The notes: generated by a model from the sequence alone, not told the origin. DNA of 64,000 bases from Magnolia sinica (GCF_029962835.1 NC_080589.1:17939586-18003585); one strand, 5' to 3'. Shown: positions 1 through 11,765, numbered from the stretch's first letter. Numbers and translations: made by a program.

Positions 1-510
1 CTGGGTGAGCATTTCACCATACATACACGTGTGGTCCAGCCGATGAGCGGATGGAGCTGATTTGTTGCATAAGGTGATTCTCATTGTGGGGAAAACCCAT
101 TGGACGAATTGGATGTGTCACATAAATGATACAGAGGAAGTTATCTGCTTGAGGGTAACTTCTGTCCAACAGATTGGATGTGAGCATTTCTGACATTTCT
201 GCCTCTTAATTTCGTTTTTAATTATTATTATTTTTTTAAAATTTAATGATAATTATATGGGGAGATGGTTTTGTACAAATCAGGTCATCCACATACAAGG
301 ATATTACATAGATTGGGTTATTTTTTGGTGATATGAACCATGATCTGATAAGCGACCCATATGATGGTGGTCACCTTGAAACTTTTCTTAGTTTGAAAGA
401 TCCAAAACTTTTGATCAATGGCCCAAAAATAACTGCTAAGAAATCCACATTCAAAAGAAAATTGCTAAATGATGAAATTTTTTTATAGCGTAGGCCCTAC
501 TACTGTTGAC
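1..510. other. AT-rich intergenic, no gene seen
   Basis: No coding signal or clear repeat boundary was found. Short dispersed-repeat vocabulary (ACAAATCAGGTCATCC, ATATGATGGTGG) suggests old MITE debris. Confidence 0.4.
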
Positions 511-697
511 TAGAGCTGTACGTGAGTTGAGTCTAATCGAGCTTGGCCCAGCTTGGCTCAGCTTGGCTTGGTCAAGAACTCGGCTCAACTCGATCATTGA
601 GCCTAATTGGCCAGCTCAGCTCAGCTCGGTCAGGGCCTTGGGCTAACTTGAACCGAGTTCGAGTTCCAGCGAGTTGAGTCCGAGTTTAGTTTTTAGA

Positions 698-703
<6 letters not shown>

Positions 704-757
<54 letters not shown>
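704..757. repeat. (TA)n microsatellite
   Basis: Uninterrupted AT dinucleotides. It flanks the left side of the nested MITE. Confidence 0.95.
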
Positions 758-759
<2 letters not shown>

Positions 760-1101
760 AAAACGCTCACTTGCGAATCGTACGCACTACGTACGAACTT
801 TTGTGCGAACCCATCCTCCGTGATGTGGATCCAAAATCTGACCCGTTCATGTGAAGCCGCACCTCGTGAAACCCCCCGGGTTCAAGTTTTACTTTGATCT
901 AACACTTTAATAGGCCATGAAAAATTAAAAGAAGTTTACTCCCTTGATTTGCATTGCTCTTTGCTAAGGCCCACCAGAATTTTAGATCAGGATGAAAATT
1001 TGTCACATGAGATTTCATGGGATTCCGCATCACATGGACCGTTCAGATTAGACATCCATGGCACGTGTGCAAAAGTGCGCACGTGCGTAGGTGCGGGGAG
1101 C
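758..1101. mobile_element. MITE with long imperfect terminal inverted repeats, inserted in (TA)n
   Basis: The left end (GCTCACTTGCG then GTACGCAC and ACTTTTGTGCG) pairs with the reverse complement of the right end (GCTCCCCGCACCTACGCAC, GCGCACTTTTGCACACG). It is about 344 bp with no coding capacity and has TA repeats on both sides, which hide any target duplication. Confidence 0.6.
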
Positions 1102-1130
1102 ATATATATATATATATATATAAATAATAT

Positions 1131-1167
<37 letters not shown>
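1102..1167. repeat. (TA)n microsatellite, interrupted
   Basis: Two TA runs separated by AAATAATATATCA. It flanks the right side of the MITE. Confidence 0.9.
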
Positions 1168-1172
<5 letters not shown>

Positions 1173-1290
1173 TTATATTAAGTGAACTTGATATGAGTTA
1201 AGTCGATCTTGGTCTAGCTAGTACTCAACTTAAAATTTTTTCGAGCTCAAAAAAATCAGCTAGTGTTGAGTTGAGCATTTCCAAGTCGAG

Positions 1291-2882
1291 CATTGAGCCG
1301 GTATTTGTGTTTTCCTTTATACATGCCTGTGTGTAACGTTGTGAATGGATTAGATGACAAATAAACATCAATGTGGGCCCAAGGAATAAAACAGCTTTCA
1401 GTGGTGGACATTTCATAGACCGCTGTTTCCTATGGTATGGTCCACCTGAGCTTTGGATCTGCTTCATTTTCGGGCTCATGCCCTAATATGTTTTAGTAGA
1501 TCTGATGGACAGCGGGATAAGTCACATACATTACAGTGGGACCACTATTTTAAATAAACCCTTCTCGGCAGGAAGAATTTCGTATCCTTTCAAACATATG
1601 TTGCATGTAAGGATTTGTAAAATCAAACACCCCCTTTCCAAAATTCAGACCATCCAAATTGTTAATTCAATTATAGATGGATTAAACAAAACTCACACCC
1701 CCTTCCAATTTGGAGCGGTCACTATTTTATTTTTTAACCATCCATTTCATAATCATCAACTGGATGGTTAGAATCAATTGATGAATGTAATTATTAGTAA
1801 ATATATGCTCCATCCAAAACTTGCCCCACATTTTGGACGGTCATGGATTCAAAACCATGCTCCCACTTGTTACTAATTATAATAAAAAAGCAATACAGCC
1901 AGAGCTCTCTCACTGAAAGCAGATTAAAATCCTAAATGGCTAGCAATCATCAAATCAAATTCTCTCTGGGTTAAGATTCTCACAAGCATGCACAAGGCAG
2001 CTCAGGTACACTCCACACATCCTACCAGCACAGCACATCGGTATGAGATCCAATCCATTCATCAGAGGGTAACACTGTATATGTTCTTGCCCACAGATCA
2101 AATTGGAATAGTCAGGTGGGCCACAGTTTATGAAATAAATACACAGCTGAAAAAAAACTTGGCTGAACCGTTTTTTACCCGTCCAAATCTTCTAAAATTG
2201 TGGTCCACCTGCTGAACGGACCAGATTTCTTTTCACTGAATCATGCTTCTAAAACTCACTGATTCGAGTCGAAACATGGCTTAGTCAATTAGACATGATA
2301 GCGACCTGAGTGACTGCAAAATCGCCATAATTTTTATTTATGCTATATCAACTACTTCAAATATCTATAATTTATTATTATTATTTTAAATATCAACTCC
2401 AGTCAACTAAAAACTTGCCTGAGTCTTCGAGTCGGATACTCGGCTGAACATCGAGTTGAGTTGAATCGAGTTTTTCGGTTTTTAAACAATGCATGCAAGA
2501 ACATATAGTCAAATGCAACATCTACATGTGTGTGGGCTTAGTAAAGCACCTGAACATATGGTTTCTTTCCACGAATGGACTACACAAACCCTTGGCTACC
2601 TAGAAGACCCAAGCAACATAATTCCCAGACCTTCAATGTACATGTGGCCTGCCTGAAGTGTGGAGTGAACCTGAGTTTTTGCCTGACACGCATACACAAT
2701 GGGGCCCACCTGATGAGTGGCATAGATATTGCACACGTGGCATGGGCTTGCGCAAAGAACTCAGCTTCTGGACATTGTCTCTATCCCACAACTACATTTT
2801 CTTACAATTTCTTTCTTGCAGATTTATAACAAATGACTAATGCAATTGGTGTTTAAGATGATGAATGCCCAAAAACTGCATT
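1291..2882. repeat. Dispersed short-repeat copies, no gene
   Basis: Contains partial copies of the genome's short interspersed family: 'GTCCACCTGAGCTTTGGATC...GGCTCATGCCCTAA' near 1440-1490, and the related 'GTGGGCCACAGTTTATGAAATAAA' type near 2040-2215, also found near 33670-33900 on the other strand. Open frames here are short and repeat-derived. Confidence 0.5.
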
Positions 2883-3179
2883 TTAATTTGCACCGCGCCT
2901 GATACTTTCTAAGAGATGCTCAATTCTGTATTTCATGATGGGCTGACCATGCTGGGTCCTCTTGAACATCTTCCCTCTCAGCTCCTTCCGCTGTGCTTCG
3001 GCCTTTTCCCTCTCTTCCCTCTTTGCTTGAATGATGGCTTCTCTTTCCACCCTTGCATTCTCTTCCTCCTCGCGCTTCTTTTCATACTCTTTTCGCAAAC
3101 CCTGCAGACTGTTCTTGTTCTTTTTCTGCTTCTTCATCACCATTTTTCTATCATTTGGAGCTTCATTATTTTCACCATC
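2883..3179 (-). CDS. Exon 3 (last) of FYV7/TAP26-like gene
   Basis: It opens directly after the acceptor GTGACAG with DGENNEAPNDRK, continues through a Lys/Glu/Arg-rich helix, and ends in the conserved QPIMKYRIEHLL motif and TAA. There is no intron within the 99 codons. Confidence 0.88.
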   Translation of the reverse strand, partial: DGENNEAPNDRKMVMKKQKKNKNSLQGLRKEYEKKREEEENARVEREAIIQAKREEREKAEAQRKELRGKMFKRTQHGQPIMKYRIEHLLESIRRGAN

Positions 3180-3428
3180 CTGTCACAGCATTCCGAAATG
3201 AGTTGTAATGGTCCACTTTCATTGAAAGGATAGGATCATACATTACAAGATAGTAAACCTATAATACATGCATGTAGAGGGAGTGATTCTCTACCGCGTT
3301 GTTTCTCACCATCTGTATGTAGTTGAAAAAACCTATAAAGCATGCATGTAAATGAGACGCATGCATGACTTCCCATGGTAGCATGCAAAAAGTGCACTCC
3401 TTTGTAATTTATTGATAGAAAAAGATTT

Positions 3429-3468
<40 letters not shown>

Positions 3469-6400
3469 CCAGTCCTCTAAGAGCACTATTAGTTACAGTG
3501 ATCCTAGTTGCACGGGCCCACTTGGAGAGTCCAATTCATTGATCCAGCCTGTTAATTAGGTCCAGTACGCATTTCATGGACTACAATGCAGACACCACAA
3601 CTACCCAACAAGTATTAACCATTGATCAATGGCCTTTAATATGGAGAGTCACGATTGTTTACAAACAAAAAAAAGTCCAATCAACAATTTGATCCATCTA
3701 TTTGTAAGGGCCCATGATGGACTGCTTATGACTCTAAAGGATAGAATCACTTCTGTTAGGAAATCACAACCATCCCATTCATAGCTTGGAAAAAAGATGG
3801 CTATAGAAAATAAAGCCAAATCAAGGTTGTATTAGATCATCAGATCAGTGGGATTTTTGCAAAGCAGTCCATGAAATGTGTTCTAGAGTTAATAGACAGT
3901 TCAGGTCAATCGGTTGGACTGTCTAAGTGGGCCAATGCAACTATAAGAGCACCAGAGCATTGCACAAGACAATGCTCATTTTTATTGTCATGAAAAACAC
4001 CCATGATTTCTCTCCTTGTTCTCTTTCCTCCACAAATGATCAGGTGTAAAATACCGTTAAAGACAATGGTGTGAGTTCAGAGCCGCATGATCTTTGTTTA
4101 ATGGCTGTGATAATCTTTCACACTGCATTTCAATGTGAACATTTCACACCCGATAATTCTGCTTTCCTTCTTGCTGAACAGTTGAATCTAAGTTGCTTTT
4201 TGCTGCCCAATATAAGCTAAAAGGAAGGGAGGCTCATTAACCTTGCTAAATGCTTGCTCATTTCCAGCATCTCCACCACACATAGCATAATTACTAGGGC
4301 AGTAGGAACCATTGTTCTAATGGGCCAACAGATGGACCACAGTGATTTTGACATCCTGCCCATCCGAATGGTGTAACTTTCACCTATTATAAGTAGCCCA
4401 TCAATGCTCAGTTCTCTCAACATATATTTTCTTGACGCTAGTCAACAGGAAAGATTATGTGATTTTTTTCATGTAATGGCCCCCTCAAAATCATTACCCA
4501 AGAGATTGATGGTTACGATTGCCCTAGAAGTGTGCTATATGCATGGCTGATATGTGCCATCCTCCTAGAAAACCTCCATACAGTACTGAATACGTCCATT
4601 CTCTAAACTAGAAACAAGTAAAAAAGCAATTGCACCTCGGAATGCTGTGCAGCAGTTTGAAGAATATTCTGCGACTTGTTTGGTTGCTTCAGTGTCTTCT
4701 TGTACTTGTTTATACACTTGGCATTTTTGTAGAACTCCCTCTTCTTTTCTGAAATCCCAGAGAATCTTAGTCATGACAATAATGTAAAGTGGAAAAGGAA
4801 AAAATAGAATAGAATATAATAAAATCTTACAAACCTTACCTAGTATCCTATGCACAAAGGGAGATTTGCTAATCCTACACGCATGTATATAAAGCATCTC
4901 ACCAACATACCAACATGAACCATTGCAGCACACAGGTACAATACAAGATCCACGCCATTCATCAGGTGAAACCCACCATCTGGATGCCCTGGCCAGAAAC
5001 CAAGCTGGTTCACTCATCATGTCAGCCACAATGTTTGAAACAAATAGATGATTTAGAAAAACTACGCCATGCTTATTTTATGCATCCATTGATTTCATAT
5101 ATTGTCACCCACCTGATCAGTGAACCAGCCTAATTTTATGCCAGAGAATCTACATGGTGTGAACCACCAAATAGACTGGTTAGATCTTGTGCCCGCTTGC
5201 CAAATTGGCACACATGATGACATGTTGCAGTGGTCATAATGCATGGATTGAGCAAACTATCACAAGCATTCAAACATTGGCACGTGGGTTAAAAAAAAGA
5301 AGAAGAAGAAGAAGAAGAAGAGGAGTTTCCAACATAGTAATTCATGGATTACCCTACTAAAATAATAAGAGAGCTTTTTTTTTTTGAATGGTAACATAAC
5401 TTTTATTAAACCAAACCAAAGGAGAAAAAGAGGGTGCAGAAAGGGGATGGTACGGAGCCAACCCCAGTCAGCAAACACAAAATTTCAATAATAAACTACT
5501 CAAGAAGTCTTCCCTCTTACATAACATGGGGCCCTCTGCCCAACAGAACATATGGCCCTTAGTGTTAGTGCACTGATTTGAGCACCTTGTTTGTCAATCG
5601 CGTGAGTCATTGTGTTGGAGAGTCGGTTGAGCCCTCGGAAGCTGAAGACTGAAGACCGAAGACACAAGTGAAGGTGGAGCATTAAGCAGTAAAGAACATG
5701 TATACGAGATGCCTTGATTACCTTAACCCTTGACCCAAAATAACCTAAACCTCTAGATGATCTTAAGCTTAATAAGTAAACCCTTTATTGATAATCCCTT
5801 TAGCCTTAGGAGCCTCAATTGAACATTCTTAGATAGGCTTTAGAGGTCTTGAGTTCCTGGAAAAACTGCACACTTTCAGCAACCTTCAGTCCCACCGAAC
5901 CCACCTTTTGTCCCACCGAAATCGGCTAAAACAGTTCAGCGTGCTTGGACAGAAATCAGGTAATTCAACTGCAGCTGAATACCACATTCGGTCTGACCAA
6001 AGACCACATTCGGTGCGGCTGAAAGTGCCAAAATCTGTCCAGCGGCTTTCCTGTCTAATATGATACGACTGAAGTTCTATTTGGTGGGACCGAAGACTAG
6101 CCGTTTCTACCTATTGGAATCGATTCCTTTATATAGATCATCTGGTCTTCAAGCATTTTGATGGATTTTTAGTGCAATAGAAGCTTAGGTAAATCCCCAC
6201 TCATATCCCACACCCTAAGCCTCAAATCCCATGAGATTTGATTCATCTTATTGAGCTTTACCACTCTAATGAGGATTGTTATCAAATGAGATCACATATG
6301 CGCATATTGTTGATCAAATCACATATGCCATGATGGCATATGCGATCCTAGCAAGTATGCCATCGCATACTTTTATATGCGATAAATATGCGATCGCATA

Positions 6401-9400
6401 TGCGAGTATGCGATCATATGCGATCGCATATTTCCCAATAGCCAAGAGCGGAAGATTTTTATTTTTTCAAATTGGAGAGCTTTTGCCTATAATTAGGCAC
6501 TCATATCCCCTCCATTTTCACTATTCTTTACTCCACAGCTCTAAATCTCTTACACTTTCTCTCTTACACCTCTTTCTTTCTTACTCCAATCTCTCTACAA
6601 TTATTTCAATTATGTTTATTTTTTGTATTTTATAAATTGTGCTTACTTTTTGTAAATTAAGTTGTAAGTTATAACTCGTAAGTTGTTTCAAGTTATCCAT
6701 TTATCATTAAAATTTATTTGTTCGAAGTTTATAATAATTAGTTATCTTTTAATGTAGCTTGTTGATTGTTTTGTTAAAATTTATATAATATAATATAAGT
6801 AATTAAATATATCACTTAATGAAACACTCAAACTATAATGAAATAAGTAAAATAACCCAATCCAATCATGTGTACTAATTAGACGAGTTTTTCCCTCCTT
6901 TTTTTTTTTTATAGAATTTTTAGAATTTTTTTTTTTGAAAAAAAAATGCCATGACATATGCGATTGTGCGAACAGCATATGCTGATCACATGCAATCGCA
7001 TATGCGATTTGACAACATTGGCCGCAAATATGAGGTAATATCCTAATCATTGGTTTGTGTAGTTTGAAACTTGATTGTATTTAGAAGGGATCCTAAATTA
7101 AATTCTAAATTTGGAATTTTTGCAAAGTTTATCTCCTAGGAATTACTATCTTCCATTAGCTGTAGGAGATTTACCCAACCTCCCATCACCTTGGTCACCG
7201 CATTGGAGCATCGCATGCAATGTGTTTGATCTTGGAACTAAAGCATTGGCATCAACGATCGGGGGATCATTTGAGGAGTAAATTTAAGCATGGAAAAGCT
7301 TTGAAAAAGCAACTCAAGATCAGCGTATCAACAGGGCTCAATCCAACAAGTGAGTTGTCATTTAGTGAGTCCATACTCCCTTTCGCTAAGTAGGATTGAG
7401 GATAAGAGTTTGTGACCCAAACTTGAATAGGTTCTTGTGTAGGGTCGAATTCACCAGACACAAGTGTGTACATATTAGTCTTCGTGGGAGCCTCCGGAAG
7501 GAGTAAACGCAGGTCCTTGCACTAGGATCGAGGTTGTTGTTTAGCCGATAGAAAATCAACTTAAGTCTCTTGTGAGAGCCTGCGGCAGGAGTGTACGTTA
7601 GGTAGGTCCATGTGTAGGACCACGGTCCTTGTGTAGGGCTGTAAAGGTTAGAGGTGAACTTGATTTAAAACATCTGATAATGAAATCCGGTACACTGATG
7701 GGATGAGTGCATTCGTCGGGAATGGAATAGGGAAATCGAACCACCATACATGCTTGTGTTTGGGATTGTTATTTGACTACTTGTTTAATTATATTTATGT
7801 GATTAATTGATAAATCATATGCATGCATAATTAAATGAATGTTAGGATTTGAGAATTAGCACACATCCTACACATGCATGTACATTATCATGTTTATATA
7901 CTAGTTACTTCATAGGAATGTGATTTATAGTTTGTGTGATGGACCCTTGCCTTGGTTTAATTGAAATTTAGTTTCAGCAATGGTGTGTTTAATATGCATA
8001 AATTTTAATTAGTCCTAATCACCTCTCCTCTAGAACATAGCCGTCATTCCATAGCCCCGCCAAGCTTCCGCACATATAAACTGCGGGCTCACTACCTCGT
8101 GCAATTTCACTTAGCTCTTGCAAAAACCATCTCAGGGAAGGAAGATCTATTGTTAAATAATGATTTTTTCTCACTCTTCATATAGACAACAAGACTGTGC
8201 CAAGGAAAGACACCACAACTCTTTTTTTCTTGCTAACCTACATTTCGTTCCAACTTTTAGCCAAGGGGAGAAAAGAAAAAAAGAATCATTCATTGAAGTC
8301 GACATCACTCAACTTGTTTCAAAGAGTTCAAGGAAATCACTCTAGATCTTCCCAGAAGAGTGGACAAAGAGATGATCTTTGATGCTTTTAAGGCACATAA
8401 TACAAACATTAGTTATCATCATCCTCCTCTTTCTCAAGTTATCGAGTATAAGGGTAAGCCCCCCGAAGGAAATCACTACTCGGACCCTTGAAGCTCCAAC
8501 TATGATTTCTTACTTGCGAAACCAATTCAAGGCGATCGGCAAATTTCTTTCTTTCTTTTTTTTTTTTTTTGGAAGAATATTCTAAGTTTAATGTTGTGCC
8601 CACATACTAAAGATGATTGTACAAGACAGGCTAAAATCAATTGACCCCACAATAGAGAATATAAGAGAGAGCGTTAAATATATATGGGAATCACCTTCAA
8701 GACTTGGTGTCTATAAGCAAATTTGTTTCTTCCCTCCCTTTGGAAGATTAGTGAAGCTCCACATAGAAGTGTCATCATAGGTCCAGAATTTTTACAGACG
8801 ATGGCTAAAGGTATGCAAGTGATACTCAAAAGTGCTAGTCTGAATGCCATTTGTTAATGGCCTTAGCTGTTGTTCTTGATCCGTGAAGCAAGATGAGGAT
8901 GGTTAATGCAGGGGAATTTTCACACTGGGTTGGAGTGGGGTGGCCTGTGGGATGCGGGGACACACTTGAGGTGGGCGGCCCGTGTGAGGTGGGTGGCTCG
9001 AGAGAGGTGGGCCCATATGAAGTGGGGCACACAAGGAGGGTTCGGCCGACGTCCTAATCCATGTGATGTGGGGCCTGGGATATGAGATAAAGGGAGTGAT
9101 TTGCCACTCTCTATTAGTTCGAGCTTTTAGAACAAGTGGCTAATTATCCCGCATCAAACTGGTATCAGAGAGAGAGGTCTTGTGTTCGAGACTCCTCATT
9201 GGGGGTGATTAATGCAGGGGCATTTTCGCACCAAGCTCATTGGGGTAGGGGTGGGCGGCCCGCTTGTGTGAAGTGGGCCCCACGAGGAGGGTTCAGCCGA
9301 TGCCCTAACCCATGGGATGTGGGGCATGGATGAGATAAAGGGATTGATTTGCCACTCTCTATCAGTTCGAGCTTTTAGAGCAAGTGACTAATTGTCCTGT

Positions 9401-11027
9401 ATCAATTGTTAGTTTCATTTTCAAGAAGATTTATTTGCCTGAAAAGGCAATAAAAGAATCAACCAATGTTTGTGCTATGATTAAAAAATTGTACAGTTTG
9501 TATGTTGGTAATTGGCCATAACACTAGACATGGAACTTAAACAACCTGAAAGTGGTTTAATCGAATTTGGTTAGTACAATAGAAATGCTAATTCTTCCCT
9601 CAAGCTTCAAGGTAGATTTTATTTATTTATTTATTTTATTTATTTTTTATTTTATTTTATTTTATTTTTCTGTTGGTTAGTTATTCATTTCTATAAGTCT
9701 TCCAACCTATTTCATAGGTTTTATAAGTGGATGTTCGGTTGCTGGTGAATTTATTCCCTGGTGTTTATTTTTCCCTTGGAAACCCAGCAAAGGGCTAATG
9801 TTTTAGGGGACCAGTTGAAACCTGTCTGGTTGAGACCCTTTGGTTTCCTAGGAAAACTTTGAAATCTTTTTGGCTAGCAGGGAGAAGTTAAAAATTAATA
9901 TTTAAGACATCCATTATACAAGTAGGACACATGTGAGATACATCCAAGCCATTCCTCAAGTGGGTCACATGATACATGGATCATTGTAGTTGGTTTGTAA
10001 CACCATAAAAGTCCATGGAAAGAAAAAGAAGCACCTGTGAATGGAAACCATGAAAATTTACTTGATGGATGGTCTGGATCAAGGGGCATGGTGGCACGTG
10101 CCAATAGACAGTGTCCATCCATGTTGCAATCCACTTGATGGATGGTTTGGATCAAGGAATGTAGTGGCATGTGTCCAGTTCAAAAGTAGCTAAAAATCCA
10201 ATTCCCTCCCTATCCCTGGGATGCGAATTGCATACTGACACTGCCAATAGTCAGTCACTACTGGACGGTGCTCTGTGGGCCCTAATATGATGTATGTGTT
10301 ATATCCACTGCCTCCATCCATTTTTCCAGCTCATTTTATGGCATGAGTCCAAAAATGAGGCAGATCCAAATCTCAGGTGGACCACACCACAGGAAAAAAG
10401 TGATGATTGAAATCCCACTATTAAAATCTTCTTGGGGGCCACAAATGTTTTGGATCAATATGATATTTGTGTTTTCCGTTAATCCAGCTCCTTGTGACCT
10501 AATCAGAAGCTTGGATGGCAAAGAAATATTACAGTGTGCCCTAAAATTTTTTTAATGGCGGGTGTTCAATCACCACTGTTTTCCTGTGTTGTAGTCCACC
10601 TGAGATTTGGATCTGCTTCATTTTTAGGCACATGCCCTAAAATAGTGATCCAAAATGGATGAACGGCATGGATAAAACACATACATCATGGTGGGGCCCA
10701 CAGAGCACCGTCCAGTAGCGTCGTGGTTACTGGATGTTTCACGATCCTATCACTGAGGTTCCACCAAAACCCTGATATCGAACGAACATGAACCAGAACA
10801 GGGAAAGAGGATCCTGACCGTATAAAAATGAAGGGATGGGAAAAGAACGGCTTACTAATGAGGTAAGGATTGTAGTCAGTTATATTAGATGAAGAATTGG
10901 AGTTGATAAGGGCGTGTATTGAGAAAGGCTGCTTCTTCCTTCTCCTTCTCTTCTTCGATATCGCAGGCGACCCTTCTTCGATTCTTTTACTGTGGTCGCT
11001 ATCCTTCTGCTGTGGGCGATTCTTCAT
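2883..11027 (-). CDS. FYV7/TAP26-type rRNA-processing protein, complete three-exon gene
   Basis: Exons 11027-10856, 4748-4636 and 3179-2883 join in frame (172+113+297 nt) into 193 codons plus TAA. Residues 1-57 are basic (KKRRRRKK run) and end in DYNPYLI. Residues 58-95 hold KKREFYKNAK and KYKKTLKQ. The C-terminal exon is a charged, probably coiled-coil segment ending in QPIMKYRIEHLLESI, the signature of the FYV7/TAP26 (CCDC59) rRNA-processing family; yeast FYV7 acts in nucleolar 18S rRNA maturation. Introns start GT and end AG, and their phases match (phase 1, then phase 0). Intron 1 is 6.1 kb and transposon-filled; intron 2 is 1.46 kb. I see no frameshift or stop, so this is probably the only functional host gene here. 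The family call rests on recognised motifs, and the function is inferred from homologues. The start is the first ATG of the exon, just downstream of a leader with telo-boxes. Confidence 0.85.
3434..3464. repeat. (GA)n microsatellite in intron 2 of the FYV7-like gene
   Basis: Perfect GA dinucleotides of about 31 bp. Confidence 0.95.
4636..4748 (-). CDS. Exon 2 of FYV7/TAP26-like gene
   Basis: The acceptor is TTTCAG and the donor is GAG followed by GTGCAA, so the donor is weaker than consensus. It reads KKREFYKNAKCINKYKKTLK and onward without stops once the two leading bases complete the codon begun in exon 1. The match to the family core is the reason for choosing this frame. Confidence 0.85.
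4880..5250. repeat. Dispersed MITE-like copy inside intron 1
   Basis: Shares the GATCCACGCCATTCATCAGGTGAAACCCACC type of wording seen in other copies of the family. No coding content. Confidence 0.4.
5299..5322. repeat. (GAA)n microsatellite
   Basis: Eight or so AAG/GAA triplets following an A run. Confidence 0.9.
5375..5480 (-). mobile_element. LINE 3' tail (minus orientation)
   Basis: In minus orientation the sequence runs GGTTTAATAAAAGTTATG and then ACCATTC followed by a poly(A) run (plus-strand T run 5375-5385). This is the usual 3' end form of plant L1-type LINEs. Only the tail is recognisable. Confidence 0.5.
5560..8000. mobile_element. Probable LTR-retrotransposon LTR remnant in intron 1
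   Basis: Recurrent phrases such as CACATTCGGT, CCACCGAA and GAGAGCCTGCGGCAGGAGTG, with GGGAGCCTCCGGAAGGAGT as a second near copy, resemble long plant Copia LTR sequence. No coding region, primer site or target duplication was found, so the class is a guess. It is interrupted by the element at 6268-7020. Confidence 0.3.
6268..7020. mobile_element. Non-autonomous element with ATATGCGATCGCATATG-rich inverted termini
   Basis: The left end TTGTTATCAAATGAGATCACATATGCG pairs with the reverse complement of the right end (CAATGTTGTCAAATCGCATATGCG). Near both ends the palindrome CATATGCGATCGCATATG and its variants recur (6285-6435 and 6950-7005). The CAATGTTGTCAAA terminus is hAT-like. About 750 bp, no transposase; target duplication not identified. 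Confidence 0.5.
8001..8900. other. Intron 1 sequence with no recognised feature
   Basis: Low-complexity T runs near 8550-8570. The short open frames at 8160-8585 have no recognisable domain. Confidence 0.35.
8903..9405. mobile_element. TRIM-like miniature LTR retrotransposon
   Basis: Two direct repeats, 8903-9157 and 9209-9405, both begin TTAATGCAGGGG and end TATCAA/CATCAA, giving TTRATGC inverted ends. Immediately after the first is TGGTATCAGAG (9160-9170), complementary to the 3' end of initiator-Met tRNA and so a primer-binding site. Only about 50 bp separates the two repeats, with TTGGGGGTGA as a possible polypurine tract just before the second. The repeats differ by indels, so it is not recent. 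Confidence 0.6.
9617..9668. repeat. TTTA/TTTTA-rich low-complexity tract
   Basis: Runs of TTTATTTA and TTTTATTTTA repeats. Confidence 0.8.
10258..10718. mobile_element. 461-bp foldback MITE adjacent to exon 1 of the FYV7-like gene
   Basis: The first ~55 bp (CTACTGGACGGTGCTCTGTG, then GGGCCC and ATGATGTATGTGTT) are the near-exact inverse of the last ~55 bp. The complementarity runs on inward through the GGCATGAG.CCAAAAATGA/GGATCTGCTTCATTTTTAGG blocks, so most of the element could fold on itself. It contains the core words shared with dozens of shorter copies in this window. No coding capacity. Confidence 0.75.
10856..11027 (-). CDS. Exon 1 of FYV7/TAP26-like gene
   Basis: It encodes the basic N-terminus (57 codons plus one base). 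The exon ends CTC ATT A followed by the donor GTAAGC. The last residues correspond to the 'YNPxLI' segment that precedes the KREFYKNAK block in the family. Confidence 0.85.
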
Positions 11028-11110
11028 CTTTCAGAGACAGAGAGAGATTGGAAACCCTATCTGGAGGGAGAAGGATTCGAAACCCTAGCCTGGATAGAGA
11101 GAGCGGAACA
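11028..11110 (-). promoter_or_regulatory. 5' leader with two telo-boxes upstream of the FYV7-like start
   Basis: AAACCCTA occurs at 11052-11059 and 11080-11087 on the plus strand, that is, TAGGGTTT in the gene's orientation, about 25-60 bp upstream of the ATG. Telo-boxes are frequent in leaders and promoters of plant ribosomal-protein and ribosome-biogenesis genes, which fits the product. The leader is also CT-rich in the sense direction. No TATA box was assigned. Confidence 0.55.
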
Positions 11111-11204
11111 CGTGCAGAAACAACAAAGGGGTTTTCACTCAGCCACTCCGCCCTTCGTTTCCCCCCTGTTTGTACAGAAAAAGTACGATGTTGCCCTTTC
11201 TAAA

Positions 11205-11765
11205 GGAAGCGGACTGGCTGGGGTACCCAACATCAGCTATATGTTATATCCAAACCGTCCATCCATTTTTCGAGATCTTAGTAAGGCTTGTGACGAAAAA
11301 TAAAACATATCTAACGATCAAGTGGACCACACTGAAAAAAACAGTAGGGGATTGAACATTTGCCATTGAAACCCTTTCGGGGTTCACGGAAGTTTTGGAT
11401 CAATATAAAATATTTTTTTTTCCATTTTATCCAGGTCTTTGCGACGTTATGAACAGATTGGATGGAAAATAATCGTTATGATGGTCCGAAGAAAATTTTA
11501 ACGGTGAAAATCATTATCTCGGCTGCTGCTTGTGGTGTGGTCTAGTTTATATTTGGATATGATTCATTCTTTGGATGATACTCTAAAATGATCTCAAAAA
11601 ATTAATGAACAGTGTGGATATAAATAAACCATTGTGGGACCATGTAACTTTGATCTCCTTTGAACCGTTTGTGCAACTCCGACCTCGAGGAGCTTCAGCG
11701 TTCGTCTTCGCACGACACGTACCTACACTATATAGCTGGTGTGTAGTACACCAGCCAATCTGCTT
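11205..11765. mobile_element. MITE of the same dispersed family upstream of the FYV7-like gene
   Basis: The left end GACTGGCTGGGGTACCC pairs with the inverse of the right end (GATTGGCTGGTGTAC). The internal body has the family core GTCCATCCATTTTTC and TTTGGATCAATAT. No protein potential. Confidence 0.5.

Larger units (their letters stand above)
511..1290. mobile_element. hAT-like terminal remnant split by a MITE
   Basis: The start TAGAGCTGTACGTGAG matches the terminal repeat of the complete hAT-type element at 21094 (TAGGGCTGTACACGAG). It is followed by the same GAGTTGAG/GAGCTCGG-rich subterminal sequence, then a TA run. After the nested MITE, similar AGTTGAG/TCGAGC-rich sequence resumes to about 1290. 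I could not find a second terminus, so this is a relic. Confidence 0.45.

Noticed and set aside
9160-9200. tRNA gene, suggested by TGGTATCAGAG and TTCGAGACTC
   Set aside because: No acceptor-stem pairing or cloverleaf can be formed. The position between two direct repeats fits a primer-binding site instead.
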